Below are positions 13,293 through 25,753 of a stretch of 64,000 bases of DNA, piece after piece. Both the position numbers and the translations under genes were made by a program. How positions within the stretch are numbered: position 1 is the stretch's first letter; every line of letters begins with the position of its first letter. This DNA comes from Voacanga thouarsii (lineage: Eukaryota > Streptophyta > Magnoliopsida > Gentianales > Apocynaceae), in contig JANUWF010001937.1 of NCBI GenBank assembly GCA_026120185.1, forward strand, positions 992,001 to 1,056,000, read 5' to 3'. Below the pieces are notes generated by a model. The model ran no database searches, was not told the origin of the DNA, and saw only the letters and a program-made list of their open reading frames with translations.

Positions 13293-14808
13293 ATTAGTAT
13301 GATATGTTAAAGGTTGAAGGGAAGAAGATGAACAAAAGAGTTGTTCTTGGTTATCTTGATGATGTTCTTGAGACTTCAAGGGAAAAATCTGGTTTTGATC
13401 CGAATGCCAAGTTTTGTTTTCGAGATTTGATGTTATAAATTCCAGAAATGGACTCTAGGGAGTATGTAGGCGTATTTTGGAGTTTTTGAGAGGGATTGGA
13501 GGTGTTTAGAGTGGTCTTTGACTTGAAGAAAAGTAGTGTGTGTTCTTGGTGTTCTTGGTGAAAATGGGGAGAACTAGAGGAGGAATGTTGGACGAATTAA
13601 TAAAGAGGGCTGGCAAAATGATTGAGGGAGTTCAGGGATTTTGGTTTTCAGTTTAGGGAGGAAAAGAAAAATCTGGTTGTTTGAAATTCAAATGGAGAAA
13701 TTTAAGGAGTGTTTTGAGGTAAAAGATATGGTAATAGTGTTTGATTGATGGAGGTTTCTTGGAGCTACAATGGAGCCGACTAGACTGCTGTGTTTTGCTG
13801 AAATGAATGAGAGTTGATGGAGCTTTAAGGCTGGCCAAATTTCTGAGTTCAATAGCAGACGAATTTCTGGTTATGAAGCCTAATCCAATGGTGTTTTCAT
13901 GGAGCAAATGCTGAAAATTCTGAAATTCAAATGGAAGTTTGATTGGAGTGATTGTAGAAGGAATTTGAGGTGTGGTCATGGAGTCCAGTTGTGCAAGGTA
14001 AGTGGAGGGGTAATGGAGTTTAGTTCATGGCTGAACAAGGGTTAACTTACAGAGGTTTTGAGGGTGGTTTTTGGCCAAGGTTTGAAAGCAACAAGGCTAG
14101 AAATTTTCTAGTTATGGTTCGAATGATTGCTGAATTTTCTGTGTAGTTTTTCTGTAATATTCCAGCCCTATTTGCAGAAGGTTTTGAGAAGTATTTAAGG
14201 GTTATTTAAGGCCGGTTTCTAGCTTTCTTTATGGAGGAAAAGTAGATGTAATTTACTGGTTTGAAGGCAGAAGAAACAGGTTCGATTTTAGGCTGCAATG
14301 TAGCGAAACTGCCCAGATTTTTTTTTTCTGTTTTGTGCAGTTCGGTTTTTGTACAAGAATTTCAGTCTTTAAGCTGAATAAATTGGCCATTTTTTTGTAG
14401 CAATTGAGTAAGAAAGATGGATGAGATTTTCGAAGGTTAGGCTGCTCAAGAATCTGGAAAAAATTCAAGTTTCTTTCATGGAGGATATGAACACTATGGA
14501 GTGGAGTTTGAAAGCTCAATCATGGAGATTAATTTCTCTTGGGAACCTTCCTTAACTCCTTCCCTATTTTCAGCCAAATCTCCAACCTCTAGGAATCATT
14601 TTTGAAATTCAAAAACTAAGAATCCTTGCTGAATTTTCTGGAATTAAAAACATGGATTTGGATAAATTTTGAACAAGCTTAATTGATGAAGAGGTTAGGA
14701 CACGTTAGAGGTAATAGAAGGACAACAATTATCCTAGAATTCTTTTTAGGACATAAGGATAGGATTAGGACATTTCCTTCACGTCTCCCCTAGGACAACA
14801 CTCCTATT

Positions 14809-14930
14809 TTTTTTATGGAATGCAAGAAATGAAAATCCAACCTTAAGTAAAATAATCATGATAAAACTTAAATGATAGGATTTGAACTTATGACCTTAGA
14901 GATTAATTCCAAAGCTCTGACCACTAAATC
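14809..14930 (-). mobile_element. tRNA-derived SINE-like element
   Basis: On the minus strand the element begins next to GTTGTGATTTAGTGGTCAGA, which resembles a pol III box A. About 35 nt later comes AAGTTCAAATCC, a good match to the box B consensus GGTTCAANTCC. The body ends in an A-rich tail (T run at 14808-14814 on the plus strand). The near-identical words ACAACACTCCTATT (14795-14808) and ACAACAACTCTTATT (14931-14945) flank it and look like an aged target-site duplication. I infer a short tRNA-related plant SINE. The family is unknown. Confidence 0.6.
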
Positions 14931-15135
14931 ACAACAACTCTTATTCTTATTTTCTCACCCAAATATTATTCTTATTTAATCCACAAGCTATCTTCATATT
15001 TTGACCTCAAGCAAAATTACCATTTTACCCTTTCGATTCAATAGACATAACTAAGCCTTTTAGCCTATAAATCATAATTCTAAAGCACACAAAATCATTC
15101 AAAAATATATATATTCACGCAAAATAATATGATAT

Positions 15136-16264
15136 GCATCCTAACCCTTTTACTTTAGAGTTGGCTTTAGGTGGAGTTTCACACATGACCTTTTCGGTTT
15201 CACCAGCACTAACACAAGACATACCGGTACATAACACCTATATGCATTTTTATAGCAGTTTCCAAGAGATTGCTACTGGAGCATCTGAAGGTAACTTTTT
15301 CTATGCTGGAAATGACTTGCGAGTTGATGAATGGTCGGAAGCGAATTGGGAGTTACGTCATAAAATGTGTTTCCAAGATATGAAACAAGCAGTTTATGCC
15401 GTAAGATTATAGAATGTGAGGAAAGGATGCGAATTCACTATAATCAAGAGTAAGAAAGCAATTTGGACTGCCTCTTGTAAGAATAACACCGAGCAAAATC
15501 TATGTGTATGGTATATAAGAATCATTAAGAAAGCTAACAGTGGATGATGAAAAATATCGGTTTGGAATGGCAAGCACACATATCTGCAAAGGGTCATAAA
15601 CAACAATAGGAATTTGTCCCATAAGTTTATTACCCAGCACATATTATATCTCATCAGAGAAGACCTCAAGGGGTTGTTCACGAGCAATTTCAGGTTGGAT
15701 GTTCATATTGGAAGGGGTGGTATGCCTGAAAAGTCACTGTTGAGTTAATATATAACAGATGGTCTGACACTTTTAGAGTACTGCCTAACTATATGTTGGC
15801 ATTGCAAGATTCAAATTTTGATACAATAGTGCATTGGAAACACCACGACACCAGTGCTAGAGACACTAACATATTTCAATTTAATTTTTGGGCCTTCAAG
15901 CCATCAATTAAGGGATTTAGACACTATCGCCCAGTGATTTCAATTGACGGAACTCATTTAAGAGGGGCATATACGAGTGTGTTGTTGATTGCCAATACTT
16001 GGGATGCTAATAATCATATGTTTCTTCTAGCCTTTGTGGTTATTGATACTAAATAAATAGAGAGTTGGGGATGGTTTCTAAGACTAGTTTAAAGCCGTGT
16101 GGTGCGTGAAAAATATGTTTGTGTTGTGTTCAATAGGTACGCAGGTATCTTGTCTACTATGAGGAGATAGTCTGGATGGACTGTGCCTATGGGAGTTCAC
16201 AAGTTTTGTCTACGTCACATTCGTCCCAATTTGAATCGACATTTCAAGAATATGGAGTTGAAGC
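15136..16264 (+). pseudogene. MULE transposase pseudogene, central catalytic piece
   Basis: Contains the best transposase homology in the window. First comes the DNA-binding/zinc region typical of MULEs (about 15350-15660, with VINNNRNLSHKFITQHILYL-like residues). Then ORF 15793-16056 reads FWAFKPSIKGFRHYRPVISI, followed by DGTHLRGAYTSVLLIANTWD and NNHMFLLAFVVIDTK. This is the MULE transposase core (Pfam MULE family); the D of IDGTH is the expected first catalytic aspartate. Downstream KFCLRHIRPNLNRHFKNMELK-like sequence (about 16200-16264) corresponds to the CxRH block. In-frame stops at 15412, 16057 and elsewhere break it. At 16265 the reading is cut by a Copia LTR and resumes at 25754. Confidence 0.85.
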
Positions 16265-17521
16265 TGAAAAACCTTAGATGGGGGTGAATAAAGTTTTTGA
16301 CAAATTTAAAACATTTTTCAAAAACTATTTTTGAAATCCTCCTACTGTATTTTAGATCAAGGAGTTTGCTAGTGATACAACAAGGAGCTTTTGGACCGTC
16401 TTAAAGACTAACTACGATCTATATGAGATGGGACAGGAGATATGTAATTAATATAAGAAAGAAAATGGGTTAGTGAGAATCATAAAGATTTCTTTTAAAT
16501 GATTTGAAAACTTTCAAGTAAAGAAGTTCGCAGCCTGTTAAAATAAATGTAGAAAGAATGAACACAAGATTTATAGTAGTTCGATCTGTCAAGATTTACA
16601 TCCACTATCTTAAGCTCACACTTAAAGGTTTTAAACCAAATTTCTTTAAACTCAGCCAACATAATGATGTCTAACTACACTATTACATAAGAGGATCACC
16701 ACACTTGGTTTTACTAAAACCACTCAATCAATGACAAATAAATCAAGGGTCACCCCAAATGGGTTTTATACCACAACCTTGATACACAAGAAGGATTATC
16801 GAAATGAACAGAAATAGCTCACACTTTTGAGCAAAAGTACAAACCAATGCACATAGACAACCTTTACCTTTTAAAGCAATTTGATTTCACTTTGAAGAAC
16901 TAATAAAAATGAAGAATTTTGTATTCTAGAGAGTAAGAATGTTTCTTAGAAATATAGGATAAAAATCTTCTTTAAAATTAAGTTTGAAATATTTTATAGA
17001 AACAAAAGGTAAAGCTTCAACGGCTAGTTTCACGCTGTCAGATTTTTCAGAATTTTGGATTCAAGGATCGGATAAGGGTGTGTCTAAAAGGTGAGTCCAA
17101 AATGGAACTTTTCTAAGCAACATTTTAACACTGTTCATAGGGTTTTGGATGAAGTGTTTGGATGTAGAGCTATCCAAATTACTCAATCCAAAATTCTGAA
17201 GATTTAATACTTTGAAATCTTTTTGCTTGTGTACTTCAAGGTAGAAATATATTAAATTATAAGGTAAAAAGACATATGAATTTTACAAGTAATACTTTAA
17301 CAACGATTTCTAGTCTAAAGTCCTTCCATAAGGACTTCAAGATCTTATGAGCTCTTAGGTTGAAGATGTACTTGATCAATCACCACTTTGGATTCTATTT
17401 CCTTAAATGCTGCTTAGCAACTTTATTTGCATGTTTTGAAAGAATTAGGGTTAAACATGTCCTATCACATGTAAATCACATAAGTTAGTTCTCATCAATG
17501 TTTATCATAAGTTAAAATACA
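16265..17521 (-). repeat. 3' LTR of the Sirevirus-type element
   Basis: About 1.26 kb, aligned throughout with 24490-25753. On the minus strand it starts TGTATTTTAACTTATGATAA and ends near GGTTTTTCA. A purine-rich tract, AAAAAGGGCG, lies just inside the element (about 17530-17540). Confidence 0.85.
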
Positions 17522-18057
17522 GGAGAACGCCCTTTTTGGAATGCTGGCCGGTGATGAGACTGGATTTTCTCTTTACCACCACATGCTTTTGCCTTTTTCC
17601 AGAAGAGACTGGGACTTCAGGAGGGGTAACTGAGATAGGACCATCAACCTTTAGTTCTTTATCCTTTGAACCAGTTGCGGTTTGCTCAGATTCCTTTCTC
17701 GGGCTTGGCTGTTCAGTCTATTAACCAGTTCCTTCTGCAGTATATGGAGAGGTGGTTCCTTTGGCATGTTCTTCCTCTTAGGCTGGTGTTGATTTATCAA
17801 GCCTTATTTCATCATTTTTATCCTTCTCTTCTACAGTTAGTCTGTTCCCAAGGTTCTGAATATCTGAATTGAGGCTGTCTACTTTAACAGCCAACAAATT
17901 GATTACTTTTAGAATGCTCTGACTGATGCCTGTGTCCTAGAGTTCTCTATTTGCCCTTCGTAGAGGATTCTTCTTGAGTTTCTAACTCAACTTTTCTCTT
18001 TGCTCCGGCAAATTAGGCAATCTTACCTTCGGCCTTTACTTTTAACAACTTTTCTTT

Positions 18058-18838
18058 TTAAGCAATAGCTGCATCTTGGAGCAGCTTCCACTCATTGTCC
18101 AATCTCACATATCCCATCCTTTCGAATGACTCAAAGCTATACACATTCATCTTGGAAGAAGCAGAGGTGACAGAACTTAGATCAACACTAAAGTGTCTGA
18201 ATACTTTAGTCAATAAGTTTCCATAAGGCAGGACTTTGCTGGAGGTATTCTTTGTTTGCATCATTAATTTGGCAACAAGATACCCAAAACTTATTGACCT
18301 ATTTTCAAAGAACACCAACATGATCACCATTTGCATAATGTTGATAGAGGTTTTGTGACCAAAACTTGGAACCTCCATGGTTGAAACCATGTGGTGCAGA
18401 ATCCTACCCGGTCCATTCAACCACTTCGTGTTCCTGTCATTCGAGTTCTTAAAACTCTTCCTATCAGTAAAAGTTCTTTCAAACTTTTCCAAATCAAACA
18501 GATCAGTTCCTTTCGAGAACTTGTTCAGTTCAAAAAATTGAATCCCCCCCATCTCTAACTCTGCATATTCTATTCAGTAGGTAATGATCAAATTCAAGGT
18601 TCTTACCCCCAACCCTTGAAATGTACCACCGGACTATAAAATCCCCTCCAATCTCTTCTAATCGGTCTTTTCTCAAATTAGCATAGAATTCCCATACGAG
18701 AGTAGTAAACAACCTTTCATCAACAAATAACAGGGCTCCCCACCCAAGAGACTCAAATATATTTAACATATTTGTGAAATTTAGAAAAGACTCTGGATTT
18801 GCGTGATAACCAACAATCACAGTTCGATTTCTTGACAC
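18058..18838 (-). pseudogene. Extra 3' ORF of the Sirevirus-type element (plant transposon protein-like)
   Basis: Two overlapping reading frames (18530-18838, then 18058-18552) together give about 260 residues. The block TTLVWEFYANLRKD, followed by a region ending FIVRWYISRVGGKNLEFDHY, resembles the so-called putative plant transposon protein domain often annotated near Copia and CACTA elements. The second frame contains WLNGPGRILHHMV and MVIMLVFFENRSISFGYLV. Upstream on the plus side (18850-19070), the minus-strand sequence encodes a Lys/Pro-rich stretch. The location after RNase H and before the 3' LTR matches the additional ORF of SIRE-type elements, sometimes called env-like. I see no convincing signal peptide or membrane anchor. 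One frame change separates the two parts. Confidence 0.55.
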
Positions 18839-19576
18839 ACATTCATTAAAATCAGCTTCACTTTTAGAGTCTAGAAAGCGAGGTACTTGGGTCTTGGAAC
18901 TTTCTTATTCCAGAATTAATTTTGAAGAATTGGTCTGAGAAGCTGAGAGTTTGGGAGCGACTTCTTTTCCTTTTTCTGTTGTAGTCGATTTCTTCTTTAT
19001 TGTCGTAGTGATTTTACGGGCTTTCTTTGACTTGGGTTTGGTTGATTTTGGGGATTTTACCATTGTAATAAGAGGGAAAAGGCTTGAGCTTTCAGTTGTT
19101 TAGAGAGAAACTAGAAAGGTTTTGAATGAAGGAGGATGGAGTTCTTGGTTGATTTTAGAATCCGAGAGAGAAGAGAGAGAAAAAGCTTTTAGTGATTTCC
19201 TAGGAGGTTGTGAAGATAAGTACAATCAAGTACATTGGAAAGAGGCCTTTCATTAGGGATTTCAAAAGCTATCTTGAAAAAGGCGCTATTATTTTGAATT
19301 TCAAAAGGAACAATTTGGAAGCAGTTATTTTTGAAGGACATACGGAACATCAGGTTCTTTTCATTTTGGATTGAGGCTTCATCCAAAATGTTCATCCAAA
19401 ATGAATTTTCTTAAAGTGAGAGTTTTGGAAGATGAGTTTTGGATTTACTCTTCGAAATACTGCATCCAAAATCTCCCTCCGAAATTGTCTTTCTTTAGAG
19501 ACCTGCAAAAACATATGGTCAAATCTTTCTCAACAAAATTTTTGTTATGCAATTTTTGTGATACTTAATCCTCTTC

Positions 19577-22500
19577 TTAGAAAAAAGAATCTGTCTTCAG
19601 CTGGGATTTTGTAAATATATTTGCAAGTTGTTCATTTGTAGGGATATATTTTACACAAACATCACATTTGAGCACATGATCCCTAATAAAATGATACTTA
19701 ACCTCAATATGCTTGGTCCTAGAATGTTGGACAAGATTTTTCATTAAATTGATTGCATTTGTATTATCACATAGTATCGGTGAGAAATCAAAATTGAGAC
19801 CAAAATCAAGCAATGTGTTTTTCATCGACAAAATTTGTGCACAATAGCTCCCTACTGCAATATATTCAGCCTCGGTTGTGGATAAGGATACATGAGCCTG
19901 TTTTTTGCTATACCATGACACTAGAGAGTGTCCAAAAAATTAGCAGTGCCCATTAGTACTTTTTCGTTCAACTTTACAGCCTGCATAGTCCGCATCAATA
20001 TAGCCTATAAGATCAAAGGTGTTAGTACGAGGATACCATAAACCATAATCATATATTCCAACTAAATATCTAAGGATACATTTCATGACACTTAAGTGGG
20101 ATTCCTTTGGACACGATTGAAATTTGACACAGAGACAAACTGAAAATATAATGTCTGGTCGGCTAGCAATAAGATATAACAAACTTTCAATTATACCTTT
20201 GTTTTTTTATTCGATCATTTTCTTGCCATTTTCATCCTTGTCAAGCTTTAGAGAGATGTTCATATGTGTAGTAATTTCTTAGGTTTCGTTCATACTGAAC
20301 CTTTTGAGCAGTTTCTTAGCGTACTTAGCTTGATTTAAGAAAATTCCATCATTAGTTTAATTAATTTGCAGCCCGAGAAAGAAGTTAAGTTATCCTATCA
20401 TGCTCATCTTAAATTCTTACTTCATAGTCTTGGTAAACATCTTACACAAAGTAGCACCAAAAAAATGATATCATCAACATAAATTTTGACAATAAGAAGG
20501 TCATTAGAATTTTCTGACTTAATGAATAGTGTAGTATCAATCAAACCTCTTGAAAAATCTTTTGAGAGCAAGAATCCACTAAACCTTTCATACCAGACTC
20601 GTGAAGCTTATTTTAAACCATAGAGAGCCTTTGATAGTTTGAAAATATGATTTGGAAAGTGCTCGTGAATAAAACCCAGAGGTTGTTCTACATATACCTT
20701 ATCTTCAATAAAACTATTCAAAAATAAACTTTTAACGTCCATTTGATAAAGTATAAAATTTTTTAAAAGATGCAAAGATAAGTATTCTTATAAATTCTAA
20801 TCTAGCAACGGGAGCAAATGTCTCGTCATAGTTAATGCCCCCTTCTTGATTGAATCTTTGGGCAACAAGTCTCACTTTATTTCTAATCACCACTCTATTT
20901 TCACCAAGTTTGTTTCTAAAAACCCACTTGGTACCAATAACCAGATGATCAAGTCGTCTAGGGACGAGTTTTCAAATTTAATTTCTCTCAAATTGGTTTA
21001 GCTCTTCTTACATAACTAGAATCCAAAAATAATCATACAAGGCCATATCAATATAGTTAGGTTTAATACTAGAGAGTAGAGCAAAATTGTCTACAAAATA
21101 CCGTCTAGTTTTGACTCCACAGCTAGGATCACTAATAACTTACTCCTTTGGATGATCGATTTTGTACTTCCAATTCTTTGGTAGCCCTTGATCAGTGAGC
21201 ACTTTAGTTTTTTGCTTGCTTTATTCAGTATGTTACTTTTCCAATTCCTCTTCTTTAGCATGAATGTCTAGTGATGGTGTTTTGTGCTGTTCTTTCCCTC
21301 TTTCTTTTAAACTCCTTACGTCATCATCATCATCATCATCTTTTCTTGATGTATAAATGTTAGATTCATCAAAGACAATATGTACGAATTCTTCCATACG
21401 TAGAGTTCTCTTATTGTACACTCTATATGTTTTTTTATTGGAAGAGTATCCAAGAAATATAGCCTCATCGGATTTTCTATCAAAATTTTCAAGATTGTCT
21501 TGGGTATTAAGAACAAAACATTTGTAACCAAATACTTTAAAATAAGAAATTGATAGAGTTTTGTCAAACAGAAGCTCAAAAGGTGTTTTTCTTAGAAAGG
21601 GTCTCAATATCACTCGGTTAATAATATAATACGTTGTATTGATAGCTTCAGCCCAAAAGTATTTTGGAAGAGAGTTTTCATAAATCATGGATCTATCCAT
21701 TCCTTACAAGGTTCTATTTTTCCTCTCAACAACACCGTTTTGTTGAGGGGTTTTAGCAGCTGAAAAGTTGTGAAAAGCTTCATTTTCATTACAAAAATAT
21801 GTAAACTCATTGTTGTAAAATTCTCTATTATTGTCACTCCTAATAGAAATCAATTTGCATCCAATAGAGTTTTGAATGCGCTTGAATAATTTAGAGAATT
21901 CAGAAAATGCTTCACCTTTTTATCTGAAAAACAAAGTCCAAGTAAATCTTGAGAAATCATCTACAAGAATATAAGCATACCTCTTACCACTAAAGCTAGT
22001 GGTTCTCATCGGTACAAACAAATCCATATGTATTAATTCAAGGGGTTTTAAGGCGGAAATCATTTTCTTAAGTTTGAAAGAGGTTTTGATCTGCTTTTCA
22101 AATTAGCATGCATCACATATTTTGCTTTTATCAAACTTCATTTTGGGCAATCCCTTCTTTTGAGGATAATTTGTTTAGCAAATCAAATGATACATGGCCT
22201 AATCTTCTATGCTAAACATAGCCATTATTATCATGCACGGAAAGACATCTAAAATGATGACTTATAAGATCATCAAAATAGAATACATATATATTCTCAA
22301 CATGGTTAGCAACAAAATTTGTTTTATTATTTGAACTGTCCATAATAGAGTAAGAATCTTTCTCAAAAATGACTTTGAAACCATTGTCATATAATTGACT
22401 AATGTTAAGCAAGTTGTATTTTAGCTCATCAATCAATAATACTTATTTAATAATGGTTGAAGATCATTTACCAATGTTACTTATGCCATGTATCTTTCCT

Positions 22501-24430
22501 TTTTTTTTTTTGGTCTCCAAAGGTAACAAATCCATCATTTGTAGCTTAAACATCTTCTAATAGGGCTACATTTCCGGTCATGTGTTTTGAGTATCCACTA
22601 TCCAAGAATCACTTTGTGAAGCTCATTTTCTCCAATGAATGTACCGATACATGAGATGGGAGAGTGATTTTTGGTACCCATATCTTCTTGGGCCCATGGG
22701 GGTTAGTAGTGATTCTTTTAATTCTCCAATCAGTTTTCATTCCTAAATAAATGCTTTTCCTAATGTGACACCTAGATGTAATATGTTCATTCTTACCACA
22801 CTAAGTGCAATATGTATAATTTCTGTTTGAGGAGCTTACTTTTACAAAATAAGACTTGTGTTTTCCTAATTTGTGCAGATTACTATAGTTAAGGCCATTT
22901 CTATTTCCAGCCATCCGTTGAGGTCCAAGAAGTTTATTCAGGTTGCTTTAACCATCTGTGAAATTTTCAATACAAGTAGTGAGATTATCAATCTTCATTT
23001 TCATATTGTCAAATTCATAGATCATGACTTTAAGAGATGAGATTTGATCATGCAAACATTTATTCTCATGAGTAGAACATTTCAAGAAAGTAGAAATGAT
23101 TTCTTTTTCAACATTCAGGCAACACATGGAATCAAGTAGATTTTTGTTCTCACTTATCAGATTGTCATTTTCAGTTGATAGTGAATTAACTTTCACCTTC
23201 ATTTCCTTGTTCCTTTTTGACAATATTTTTAGTTTAGGGAACATATCAATAAGAAGAGAATTTGGATCATCAATATTATCGCAAGTAAAATCATGCAATT
23301 TAACTACAAGGTTAGATGAGAAGGAGTTTACCTCTCTACTACTATGAAGCATATGTTTGTAGTTTCATTTTCAGAATCTCCATTTTCCCTAGATTCGGAC
23401 TCATTTTAATCCCAAGTTCCCATTAGTCCTTTGCCCTTCTTTATTTTCAGATCTTTCTTTTTCTTCTTGAGCATTTTGCCTTCTTTCTCTTTGGCTATTG
23501 GGCAGTCAGCAGTGAAGTGTTTCGTACTCTTGCATTCATAACATTAAGGCTTAAATGATTAGATTTGTCCCTTCCTTTTCACAAACTTCTTTCCTCTTTT
23601 GAAGTTTTTCTTTTTGATCATTCTTCTGAATTTCTTTGCAATCATGGTCAATTCTTCGGTATCTACTTCAGTTCCATCATCACTATCAGATTGGCTATTT
23701 TCAGCGTTCTCATCAGCAGCTTTCAATGCTATTCCTCTTTTGCCTTTGTCATGGTCATCAGATTCTTGAAACCTTTTGAGTTTTATTTCACGAGTTAGAA
23801 GAGAGCTAATTAACTCTTCAGTCAGTAAGGTTGTCAATTCTTTGGATTCCTCCACAGCTAGAGCTTTAGGTTGCCAGCTCTTTGGCAAAGCATCCAAAAT
23901 TTTTCTATTTTGTTCACCAAGAAATTAATTTTTCCCATAAGCCATAAGTCCATTTGCAATATTTGTGAATCTAGTAAACATATCAGTTATATTCTTATTT
24001 GGCTTTATAGTGAATAATTCATAATCATGAATCAAAATTCCCAACTTAGAATCCTTTACTTAATTTGTCCTCTCATAGGTGACTTTAAGCAATCTCCACA
24101 TGTCATGTGCTGAATCACAGCCACTTACTCGGTTATATTCAGTGGCATCAAGGGTAAAACATAGAATGTTCATGGCTTAAAAATTCAATTTCATTTTAAC
24201 ATTATCTTTCGCATCATATTCATCACTCTGTTTTAGAACTATTTGACATTCAACACTTTTAGAAGGAACATATGGTCCTCTTTCAATTAAATTCCATAAC
24301 TCAAAATTAATTAAGCAAACATAGATCTCTATGCAATTTTTCCAGAATGTATAATTACTCCTAGTGAACAAATGAGATCTATTTGTTGAGGATCCTTCAA
24401 CATAGGGAAGAGAGGAGATATTTGCTATAA
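19577..24430 (-). pseudogene. Copia gag-pol remnant of the Sirevirus-type element
   Basis: In transcriptional order: gag N-terminus (24371-24177, LFTRSNYTFWKNCIEIYV), gag middle (23897-23559, with a basic C-terminal run), a coiled-coil segment (23352-22948), a zinc-knuckle-like CGKNEHITSRCH (about 22790), the protease site FLDSGYSKHMTGN (about 22600), the pre-integrase block LKYNLLNISQLYDNGF (22436-22212), integrase (about 22080-21233, with PKYFWAEAINTTYYIINRV), and reverse transcriptase. The YVDD box is preserved (20470-20481). RNase H follows at 20182-19577 (STTEAEYIA, and DNTNAI for the active-site aspartate). Many stops and shifts separate the blocks. A run of seven Asp codons lies at about 21327-21347. 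No intact polyprotein remains. Confidence 0.85.
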
Positions 24431-24476
24431 GAATCTTTTCTATAAGGCTGTTTACCCGAAGAAGAGTAGACCAACG

Positions 24477-24488
24477 CTCTGATACTAA
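24477..24488 (-). promoter_or_regulatory. Primer binding site (Met-tRNA type)
   Basis: Minus-strand TAGTATCAGAGC, one mismatch from TGGTATCAGAGC, immediately inside the 5' LTR of the Sirevirus-type element. Confidence 0.7.
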
Positions 24489-24489
24489 A

Positions 24490-25753
24490 TAAAAAACCTT
24501 ATGGGGTGAATAAAATTTTTGGCAAATTTAAAACACTTTTAAAAAACTGTTTTTGAAATCCTCCTATTGCATTTTAGATCGAGGAGTTTGTTAGTAATAC
24601 AACGAGGAGTTTTGGACTGTCTTAAAGATCAATTACAATCTATATGAGATGAGACAGGAGATATGTAATTAATACAAGAAAGAAAATAGGTTGATGAGAA
24701 TCATAAATATTTCTTTTGAATGATTTGAAAACTTTCAAGCAAAGAAGTTTGCAGCCTGTTAAAATAAATGCAGAAAGAATGAACATAAGATTTATACTGG
24801 TTCGATCTACGAAGATCTACATCCACTATCTTAAGCTCACACTTAAGAATTTTAAATCAGATTTTTTTAAGCTCAGCCAACACAATGGTGTCTAACTACA
24901 CCAATTACATACGAGGATCACTACACTTGGTTTTACCAAAACCTCTCAATCAACAACAAACAAATCAAGGGTCACTCCAAATAGGTTTTACACCACAACC
25001 TTGATATATAAGAAGGATTATCGAAATGAACAGAAATAGCTCACATTTTTTAGCAAAAGTACAAACCAATGTGCACATACAACCTTTACCTTTTGAAGCA
25101 ATTTGATTTCACTTTGAAGCACTATTAAAAAGGAAGATTTTTGTATTCTAGAGAGTAAGAGTGTTTCTTAGAAAGATAGGACAAAAATTTTCTTTAAAAT
25201 CGAGTTTTGAAACCTTTTATAGAAGCAAAAAGTAAAGCTCTAATGGCTAAAAACGGCTAGTTTCACGTTGTCAGATTTTTTAGAGTTTTAGACTCAAGGA
25301 TCAGTAAGGGTGTGTCCAAAAGGTAAGTCCAAAATGGTACTTTTCTAGGCAGAAATATTTTGACATTGTTCACAGAGTTTTGGACGAAGCGTTTGGATGC
25401 AGGCTATTCAAATTACTCAATCCAAAATTCTAACGACTTAATACTTTGAAATCTTTTTACTTGTGTACTTCAAGATAGAAATAAATTGAATCATAAGGTA
25501 AAGAAACATAAGAATTTTACAGGTAATATCTTAACAACGATTCCTAGTCTAAAGTTCTTTCACAAGAACTTCAAGATCTTGTGAGCTATTAGGTTGAAGT
25601 TGTACTTGATCAATCACCACTTTGGATTCCATTTCTTTAAGAGCTGCTTAGCAACCTTATTTGTATGCCTTAAAAGAATTGGAGTCAAACATGTTCTATC
25701 ACATGTAAGTCACAAAAGTTGGTCCTGATCAATGTTTGTCATAAGTTAAAACA
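24490..25753 (-). repeat. 5' LTR of the Sirevirus-type element
   Basis: Aligns end to end with 16265-17521. On the minus strand it starts TGTTTTAACTTATGAC at 25753. Differences and small indels are scattered throughout, indicating an old insertion. Confidence 0.85.

Larger units (their letters stand above)
10932..15130. mobile_element. Long LTR (solo or truncated) inserted in the MULE transposase
   Basis: The segment starts TGTAACACCC at 10932 and is a diverged, inverted relative of the LTR at 1-2710. The two match block by block from the terminal motif through the CTTATTGAGTACTCAAC block at about 11703. No gag or pol is visible, so it is probably a solo or rearranged LTR of about 4.2 kb. 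The five bases before it are CATAT and those at 15131-15135 are GATAT, a possible decayed target duplication, but the right end lacks a clean CA. ORFs at 13027, 13653 and 14253 lie in low-complexity or LTR sequence and have no domain. A SINE-like insertion lies near its right end. Confidence 0.55.
16265..25753 (-). mobile_element. Sirevirus-type Copia retrotransposon, decayed, nested in the MULE
   Basis: A full element on the minus strand: 5' LTR 24490-25753, primer site about 24477-24488, gag, protease, integrase, reverse transcriptase and RNase H in Copia order (about 24430 down to 19577), an extra ORF region (about 18838-18058), and a 3' LTR 16265-17521. The long gag with coiled coil, the KIWVPK-type motif before the protease, and an additional ORF between pol and the 3' LTR fit the SIRE branch of the Copia superfamily. 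LTRs differ at many sites and the coding region is full of stops, so the insertion is old. MULE transposase sequence continues on both sides (16264 and 25754). I could not find a convincing 5-bp duplication. Confidence 0.85.

Noticed and set aside
13027..13302. 91-codon ORF with Arg-Glu repeat tail
   Set aside because: The tail is a GA microsatellite and the rest is LTR-like sequence.
18058..18838. Calling the Sirevirus extra ORF a true envelope gene
   Set aside because: No signal peptide or transmembrane anchor is visible; similarity is to a plant transposon protein domain.
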